The position numbers and the translations under genes were made by a program. Of a stretch of 64,000 bases of DNA, positions 57,201 to 64,000 are shown in pieces (position 1 is the stretch's first letter; every line of letters begins with the position of its first letter). The notes beneath the pieces are model-generated. The model worked only from the letters and a program-made list of their open reading frames with translations. It did no database searches and was not told the DNA's origin. Source of the DNA: Tetranychus cinnabarinus (taxonomy: Eukaryota; Arthropoda; Arachnida; Trombidiformes; Tetranychidae); NCBI GenBank assembly GCA_022266195.1, contig WHVY01000008.1, positions 1,426,001-1,490,000 of the forward strand. Direction: 5' to 3'.

Positions 57201-57231
57201 TCAAAAAGCTATTGGTGATGCTGAATGGTGA
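54219..57231 (+). CDS. GTF2A1: TFIIA alpha/beta precursor (large subunit), complete, 8 exons
   Basis: General transcription factor that stabilises TBP on the promoter; the precursor is cleaved into alpha and beta chains. Exons are 54219-54239, 54427-55020, 55107-55172, 55232-55373, 55444-55548, 56730-56884, 56961-57050 and 57124-57231, giving 426 residues (human 376). The N-terminal four-helix-bundle segment is PKLYRSVIEDVINSVRDMF, and the C-terminal beta-barrel segment is NVVVCQYDKITRSRNKWKF followed by AIGDAEW and the stop. Between them are a linker with imperfect 24-25-residue tandem repeats (about residues 95-190) and an Asp/Glu block in exon 6. EPLNSEDDVSDEDP is conserved with animal TFIIA. 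Exon 1 encodes only seven residues, MMSAATV, and intron 5 is 1.2 kb. Confidence 0.94.
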
Positions 57232-58368
57232 TTTTTTTGTTATGTTCATTAAACGTGATAAAAGTCATCCGATCAATGGAGAGGACCCTTTTGTTTAAAA
57301 CTAAAAATTCGTTTAAATATGGAAAAGCACCCAACCTGATATAGCGTTGAATTCATCTTTGTTTTGAGATCTCTTTTTTTAAAAGGATAATCCTTCTCTG
57401 CAAGTTACTTATCTTTACGCTTCATTACTTTTTTGGCCTTTGTCTCTGCAGAGAAATTAACTCCACAATCATATGTTTTGGATAATCTTTAAATAATTTA
57501 ATGGTAAAGAGAACTGAATGAGGAAGCAAAGATTATGAAGAACAAAAAATTGACTAAATAACAAAACAATTAATCAAATCGATCATCACAAATTGGATGC
57601 GTGTACCATTCGAATAAATCATAAAATTGTCGAAAAAGGCTCTTAAAAATGAGTCAAATTGAATGGACTTTGCGTGTACCAATTTGTTATTAATTAGCTC
57701 ATATGATTTAAAAGCGTTTAATCGTGAAATACATTTGCTTATTTAATACAGAATTTGTCTTATATTTGTTTTAATAATCTTTAAAAACAAAATTCTACTT
57801 TTAACAGATAACATTCAAAATATTTTGAATGCTCGACTTCATTGCCCATTACACATTTGATCCATTGTGTAACCCAATAAGTTCATTTCTTACCAAATCA
57901 TAATCATTTATTAATATGCTGAAAATATCAAAGCATGGAACTAAAATGTAAAGCATTTTATAATTATGATTCCACTGACCATTTAATCAAGTCAGTAAAT
58001 AAACTGTTAGTTAAATTTGGTTAAAAAATGATACAAACAATCATTTTAAAAATGCATTACCAATAGTTGAAAAGAAGCTTGATTGTGTTTAAATCGGTAG
58101 CAAAAGGAAAAATGACAGAAATTTGATTTCTATCAATATTAGTGGTCGAAAAGAACTGGTTTGGCTTATTATTTTTCTATCAAATGACCGGTAATAATGA
58201 TGGGAAGTTACCTTTTGGATGCTATTTTAATCAGCAATATTGAGGTCAATGATGAGCCTAAATCTACTTTTAACTTTAATTTTTCTTGAATCTTCATTCA
58301 TATACTAAAAGTTAAACGTTGACAATTTGTCTTAAAATCTGATTTTCATTGTTTACTGTGTTTTCATC
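57232..58368. other. Intergenic DNA between TFIIA and the aldehyde dehydrogenase
   Basis: TFIIA 3' UTR and ALDH upstream sequence; nothing else recognised. Confidence 0.6.
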
Positions 58369-59957
58369 ATGAATCAAACGAGTCCAGAGAAAATAAGTGA
58401 AACGATTGGCCACCTTCGACGAGTATTTCGTTCTGGTAGGACAAAGAATGTAAATTATCGACGTAAACAATTGGAAGGAATCAAGAGGATGGTTGAGGAA
58501 AATGAATCTTTATTCGTTGAATCTCTTCACAAAGATTTGAAAAAGCCTAAATTTGAAGCGATTATGATTGAGACGGATTATATCTTGAACAATGTCCGAG
58601 AAATGTTGTACAATTTGAATTCCTATGTAAAGCCAACCAAAGTGGCCAAAGATTTGGTTCTAGCTTTCGATGATGCTTTTATCCAACCAGAACCTTATGG
58701 ACTTGTTTTAATCATTGGAACCTGGAATTATCCTTTGATTGTTTGTTTAAGTCCATTGATTGGTGCAATTGCGGCCGGTAATGTTGCCATAGTTAAACCG
58801 TCAGAGATCGCTCCCAATGCAGCTGATTTGTTTGAAAAATTGTTACCACAATACGTAGACAAGGTGAGTTTTTATGCTTAACTGTTTCTTATTTTTTATT
58901 TTAATTTAATTTTATGGTGTTTTTTGAACAGGATTGTTATCGTGTGATTAATGGCGATGCTACTGTTAACCAGCATTTATTGAAAGAAAAATTTGATTAC
59001 ATATTTTTCACTGGAAGTCAACCCATTGGTCGCAAAGTTTATGCATCAGCTGTCGATAATTTTACACCAGTTACATTGGAATTGGGTGGAAAAAGTCCAG
59101 TTTATATCGATGATTCAGTTATTGATCAAGAATTTTGTTATAAAAGGCTGTTGTGGGCTAAATTTATCAATGCTGGTCAAACGTGTGTGGCTCCTGATTA
59201 TGTTTTATGCTCAGATAAAGTCGCTCAGCGTTTCATTCGGTCTGCCAAACTCATCTTAAAACAATTTTACGGAAATGATGTGCAAAAGTCTAAGGATTTA
59301 ACCCGGATAATTAATGACAACCATTTCAATCGATTGGTTAATTTACTTGATTCTTCAAGTGGTGAAATTGTAATTGGTGGATCATCCGATAAAAATGACC
59401 GTTTCATTGAGCCAACTATCTTACTCAATTGTTCAATTGATGACCCCTTGATGAAAGAAGAAATATTTGGGCCTATTTTACCTATTGTTATCGTCTCCAA
59501 TGTTGATGAGGCTATCCAATTGATTAACAGGAAAAGCAAACCTTTGACACTTTATGTCTTCTCTCAGAATCAAAGTGTGATTGACAAAATATCACTGGAA
59601 ACTTCAAGTGGGTCCATTTGTGCGAACGATGCTCTAATTCACCTCAGTGTTGATGCCTTGCCTTTTGGTGGTGTTGGAGACAGTGGGTTCGGTGTGTATC
59701 ATGGTAAATCAACTTTCGATACATTCTCTCATTACAAATCAGTCCTGATTCGAGGTTACAATCCATTACTTGAATGGGTTTCCAGTAAACGTTACCCACC
59801 TTATACTGAATCAAATTTAAAGCGACTACTTCGGGTGATCAAGAAACGGCATCTCATGCCAGCTGATTCAGATTGGACGATACTTTTCATCTTTCTTCTT
59901 GGTGCTTTGAGCTTCTACTTTTTGAACAATTTAACCCAGTATTTGGCTGCTAAATAA
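58369..59957 (+). CDS. Fatty aldehyde dehydrogenase (ALDH3 family), membrane-anchored, 2 exons
   Basis: Oxidises medium- and long-chain fatty aldehydes to acids with NAD+, probably on the ER. Exons 58369-58863 and 58932-59957 encode 506 residues, the length of ALDH3A2/FALDH. The cofactor region shows IIGTWNYPLIVCLSPLIGA and KPSEIAPN. The general base is Glu215 in TLELGGKSP, and the nucleophile is Cys250 in NAGQTCVAPDYVLC. EEIFGPILPI and LPFGGVGDSGFGVYHGK complete the family signature. The C-terminus ends in a hydrophobic helix (WTILFIFLLGALSFYFL), the tail anchor typical of ALDH3A2. The single intron is 68 nt with canonical borders. Confidence 0.95.
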
Positions 59958-61448
59958 ACTTCAATTGTTTAAAAATTTTAGTTTAATAAACTAAATTACA
60001 TTCTCTTCATTAAGATATCTGTTTAAATAAGTTAGCCAATTAACAATTCGAGTCATTGATGATAATCCAAATGTTTGCCCTGTGCTAATGTAAACAGGTG
60101 TTTCAACAAATAAGGTATTCTTAGAAAGTAAAGCTAATTAGTTCTTGGATTGTGAAATACTTTAATCATCAATTAAGCAATTGATTTATTTTGTGAATTT
60201 ATCTCATAGAAGTTACACCATCAATCAGATTCTAGTTTAATGCAAACTATTCCCGTAACGTAAATTACATTAAATTGCTATATGATAATATTAATTAAAA
60301 CCAATAGATGGCCTTAATAACCGATATGAAGATTCACTTTGTTTATCTCATTTTTGATCAACTGATTTTGCTTTGTTTATGATTAAGAGCACATTTTGAT
60401 ATTCCTTAAACTTGTGGTTTCATCATGTAGACTTGGATATATCGGCTGAAACTATGCTGAAAACTTCTGAGCAAAATCTGCATTTTGTGACTAAAGATCC
60501 GGCATTCAAGGCAAAAGTTGAATATTGAAAACTCAATAAGCTGGAAGCTATGAAACAAAAATAATTTGGAAAAAATTAAGAACTTGGAATTATTTCTCCA
60601 ATCACAAGGAAAGTAGATTATTCATTACCCATAAGATTCATGCATCTTGATTTAATTTTAGGGAACCGGCTTTTTTCCATCACCTTTTCAATCTCTTTTT
60701 TTGTTTGTGTTTGTGTCTCTTTTCTTGATCACCACTCAAATCTAACACATTCACTATCCATCATCTTCATATCTATCATATCCGAAAAGTCTGCAACAAC
60801 TTGGTGGATTTGGGTGATGAAAAATCTTGACAAATTGAATACAAATATGGTGTATTAAAGTGTTAGTGATTTTCAAGAATATTAGAGTTAAGTTTCAACT
60901 CTCTTCGACTTTAACGTTGAAGAGATTTAGTCTGTACAGCTCAATTTTTTACTGTTATCTCTAATATTTTAATTTAACACTTAATTATCAATTAAATCTC
61001 TTTCTTGTCCACTTTCAACCCATTTTTGTTCAAATTAAGACAACTTAGATAAGGCCGGTTATGTCGTTTCCGGGATACACTTGAATGTATCTGTTAGGAT
61101 TTGCTCCTTTTATCGAGTATTTTCCGTTAAAATATCGGTATCTTCAATCCTGTAATGTAAAGAAAAATAAAAGTAAACTGAAGCTTGTCAAAAATCTCAT
61201 CTGGTAGTGTTTTGAATATTGTTTGATTTAATGAACATTTATTATTGTTGTCAATTGAAATAATTAAAATCTATAGTTAGTTGAATCCAACTCTTGCCAC
61301 AGCAATCTATCTAGGTAAGTGAATATTGAATATTACTTCTATTATTTAACTCAATCTTATAGCTTCTCTTTTGCCGTCTTTCTTACTTTCTTACTTTCTA
61401 GCATTTTATATTTTATAATACACGTCGCAATCTAGACTTACAATCAAA
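59958..61448. other. Intergenic DNA and OST4 5' UTR region
   Basis: ALDH 3' UTR and AT-rich spacer. A probable OST4 5' UTR intron lies at 61315-61401 (donor CTAG|GTAAGT, acceptor CTTTCTAG). No other gene recognised. Confidence 0.55.
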
Positions 61449-61559
61449 ATGATCACGGATGTTCAATTATCATTTTTCGCCAACATTCTTGGAATCTGTC
61501 TCTTTTTATTAGTCATTATGTACCATTATGTGAGCGTAATGGCCATTAACCAGAAATAA
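61449..61559 (+). CDS. OST4: OST4, smallest subunit of the oligosaccharyltransferase complex (36 aa)
   Basis: A 37-codon frame from ATG 61449 to TAA 61559 starts MITDVQLSFFANILG and continues with ICLFLLVIMYHYVSV, matching the OST4 pattern MITDVQL-FAN-LG-LFLLV-YHYV along its whole length. OST4 is a single-pass ER membrane microprotein that holds STT3 to the rest of the N-glycosylation complex. The hydrophobic helix spans about residues 9-27. The tail after YHYVSVMAINQK is short. It is a single coding exon, preceded by a likely 5' UTR intron (61315-61401). Its size puts it below most ORF length cut-offs, but the full-length match makes it convincing. Confidence 0.93.
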   Translation: MITDVQLSFFANILGICLFLLVIMYHYVSVMAINQK

Positions 61560-62354
61560 CATTGTCAAACTATAGATCAGGTGAAACTTAATGTCTAACC
61601 CGATTCAATAGGATATCTTTTTCATACCAAAATGGGCAAATAAACTGCAAATATTTTTTAACTTAAATTTTTATTTTTTGCTTCATTTTATCTGAAGTTG
61701 ATTTATTAATTGAAAGAAAGAGGGCAATCAAATTAGGTAGAGATGGAAAAAGAAATAAAAAAAATTGAACGCTAGTTATTTAAACTGGGCTTGGCGCAGT
61801 TGGTTCCACTAGACGTGAGATTTTATATCCAATCAACGGAATTGATTTTGGTGAATCTTGTTTTGAGGCCAAGAAATAGGAAAGCCAGGAAAGGACAGAA
61901 ACAAAAACGATGGATAAGGATACTGATAAAAGGCAATGGACCACTGTTTGAGCACCTAATGGAAAGATGTGAACAAAAGTAACGAGGATAGGAAACAAAA
62001 GCATAGGAAAAAGGGGTTAAGAAGACAATTAACATGCTGCTAAGCTACAGAATTTCATTCACAGGCTTGTGTACATTTCTAGTCCAATTTTATTTAATGT
62101 GATTCAATATTCAATATTTTATCTAGAATTGATTGGTTGTTTATGGCTGTGATTTTTTTTCTCAGTTTGTTTTGAACAAAATACTGAGATGAATGAGTTT
62201 TTTTGTTAATATTTTTTGTAATGTTAGTTTTTTGTGATTTTTTTTATTTATTTCTTCTTTCTTTGTTAAATTTCTTGTTAATTGGTTTCTAATTAATTGT
62301 CATTGATCCAAGTCTCATTATCCTTGTAATGTGAACAATCGTCAGGTCATTTGG
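61560..62354. other. Spacer between convergent OST4 and the myostatin-like gene
   Basis: 3' flanks of two convergent genes, with T-rich runs at 62150-62290. A line GGCTTGGCGCAGTTGG at about 61788 resembles a tRNA A-box, but no tRNA can be folded from it. Confidence 0.55.
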
Positions 62355-64000
62355 CTAAGCACATCCACACCTTTCAGCTTTCATCCCTTTTAAGGTACCA
62401 AGGATAATTTGATTGTTATCATCATAGTAGAGCATCGATATGGAGCTCATTTTTCGTGGAGTACAACATGGCCCGGTTGACATCGATGGGTTGGCTTGTT
62501 GGACAAGATGAGCATGGTTATTGTCTTGGAGAAACATGTATGGACATTCACCGGAACAAAAGTTAGCCTCATATCGTTTAGGTGCTATAATCCAATCCCA
62601 ACCAAACTCTTCAAAATCAACAGTTAATGGATGTAGACAACAATTGATCTCTTTCGAGCCCTCCTCACATCGAAGTCCAGTTTCACGACGAACCCTATTG
62701 GCTTTCCTAGTTGTGGTCGATAATTCAATGAAAGTCCGCTGTTGAAAGCAAGAAACAAATTCAAACATTAATAACAGAACTACAAGAAAATGAAAGATTG
62801 GGTTAAAGACCAATTGATATTGGATGCAAACTGGTAATCAAATTGCTGCTGATGACAAAAATTAGTAACTGAAGCTCATTTCTTGGCTAACATTACAATG
62901 CTTTTCTCTGCTCGTGGATATGGAAAAGGTTGAAACTTGTTCGACTTCTTATATGACAAACTCCTCCATTTCATCCTGAAACACTTGCATATTTGAATTG
63001 ATAAATTAATGTGGATAAAAATTTACACCAATGATAATTATATACACAGATCCTTAATCTTGATCAGGAAGAGAAATGAAAGTCTATGAAATAATAATAA
63101 TAGAGTGTGAAATTTAAGGGTTGTGTATATTTCATTTCCATTGCATAGTGAATGATCGCAATAAAATTAGCAAAGGTGTTAGCCAAGTATTTCAATTAAT
63201 TAATCATGTTACATTACAGTTACCATGAAATTATCACCAAATTACATAAATAATTTGGTGATAATAACCTAACCATAATTATCATAATCATCATTAGTAT
63301 ATTAAACTTGCTTTCTTAAATGTTGCTGTTGAACCAAAACAAATTAAAGCAAAAGCTAAAAACCATTTCAAGTGATTGTAAATAGGAAAAAAAAGAAACT
63401 GGAAAAAGTAAAAAACAATTTACAAAATCAAATAATTAACAAACTATAAAACGTTAACAATAATTTTAATGGGTTAAGGAATAGTTAGAGTTGGAATGTT
63501 GCTCAGGAATGAACAAAGCAATGATAATGAAGACAATATTAAACTGATATTGTTGGCAATGTAAATTTAATGTAAGGTTAAAAAATAGATGAACATGAAA
63601 AAGGAATCGAGAAACATTTGGAACAAAATCAAAATTGGAAATCTAGTGAAACCTGATAGAGCAAACTGGATCTTCAAGATGCCTGATGGAACAGATAATG
63701 AGAAAAGTAAGTGACCGAAAGAAGAAGAAGAGATGATGATGATGATGATGGAATGAGTAAAAAAAGAATAAAAGTTGAAGAAAATAAAAAAACAAAGAAA
63801 TGTTTCAACCGAATCTTAACCTTTTCTAGAGCAAAGTCAATGATGAATGTTAATGATGATTGAAAAAAGCCTTTAGCAATCAATTACCTGGGAATGATTT
63901 TCACCATCATATGGACTGGTTACATGAAGACTGCGTCCTCTTTCATCGTAAGCATGGATAACCAGGCCAAAATTACCGTTAGAGTTTCTAAACCTTTCCG
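62355..64000 (-). CDS. myo: Myostatin/GDF11-like TGF-beta ligand (myoglianin), last two exons, 5' part outside window
   Basis: A secreted TGF-beta family ligand; in arthropods myoglianin acts on muscle, neurons and molting. Visible exons on the minus strand are 64000-63888 (incomplete at the window edge) and 62738-62355. The upstream exon encodes prodomain (NFGLVIHAYDERGRSLHV), and the last exon begins RTFIEL. The furin site is RVRRE, after which the mature chain carries nine cysteines in the activin/GDF8 pattern: LRCEEGSKEINCCLHPL, FCSGECPY, GPCCTPRK, and ERCGCA at the stop. FEEFGWDWIIAPKRYEANFC is the family hallmark. The intron is 1,149 nt and contains a GAT repeat. Orthology to GDF8/11 rather than activin or BMP is judged from the cysteine spacing and the N-terminal Cys pair. 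Confidence 0.92.
63731..63751. repeat. (GAT)n microsatellite in the myoglianin intron
   Basis: A run of about seven ATG/GAT triplets following a GAA run at 63720-63731. Intronic simple repeat. Confidence 0.7.

Noticed and set aside
61787..61805. tRNA A-box-like line (TGGCGCAGTTGG) suggesting a tRNA or SINE head
   Set aside because: No B-box at the right distance and no cloverleaf; no flanking duplication.
1..64000. tRNA, rRNA or CRISPR features
   Set aside because: No B-box/T-loop arrangement that folds, no rRNA-like conserved blocks, and no spaced direct repeats were found on reading.

Overview
The window is animal nuclear DNA. Protein-coding genes are split by short GT-AG introns (many 60-150 nt), the sequence is AT-rich, and the gene set is metazoan (HNF4 nuclear receptor, myostatin-like TGF-beta ligand, HDAC3, TFIIA, MRP-type ABC transporter). 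The compact genes and transposon types suit an arthropod, perhaps a mite such as a spider mite. The species is inference, because no lineage-diagnostic marker is visible.

Layout. 1-2227: mostly noncoding, with a possible 3' end of a + strand gene at the very edge. 2228-14015: a complete-length Ty3/gypsy-type LTR retrotransposon on the minus strand with two 841-bp LTRs that look identical, a 4-bp target duplication, gag-protease, an interrupted reverse transcriptase, RNase H, integrase, and a very long extra 3' coding region. This extra region carries RING-like and C2HC cysteine clusters, a stretch resembling a REXO-type RNA exonuclease that lacks the catalytic acids, and a C-terminal PPPY motif. 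A 1.2-kb DNA-transposon-like insert splits the reverse transcriptase. 16871-17749: first coding exon of a NOL4-like gene (-); its next exon is not in the window, so the retrotransposon probably lies in its long intron. 20788-24761: pyruvate carboxylase (-), complete in five exons. 26010-26201: a hAT-type MITE with an 8-bp target duplication. 27771-30446: HNF4 (+), six exons. About 31985-32830: mariner-type transposase relic (-). 34377-43869: ABCC/MRP transporter (+), eight exons, one intron of which is almost wholly a 2-kb fold-back element.

From 45672 onward is a dense block of + strand housekeeping genes: HDAC3 (two exons, with a stop-free 66-nt intron), an alpha/beta-hydrolase epoxide hydrolase, the autophagy propeller WDR45B/WIPI3, the TFIIA alpha/beta precursor (eight exons), a membrane-anchored fatty aldehyde dehydrogenase, and the 36-residue OST4 microprotein. 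The right edge holds the last two exons of a myostatin/GDF11-like (myoglianin) ligand on the minus strand, cut by the window end.

The host genes do not form a pathway; they are independent neighbours. The least ordinary object is the retrotransposon: its LTRs are unmutated, its pol is broken in three places, and its long 3' region is intact and uncharacterised. Exon borders were read from GT/AG sites and checked for frame continuity; all assembled host CDS close in frame. No tRNA, rRNA or CRISPR array was recognised.
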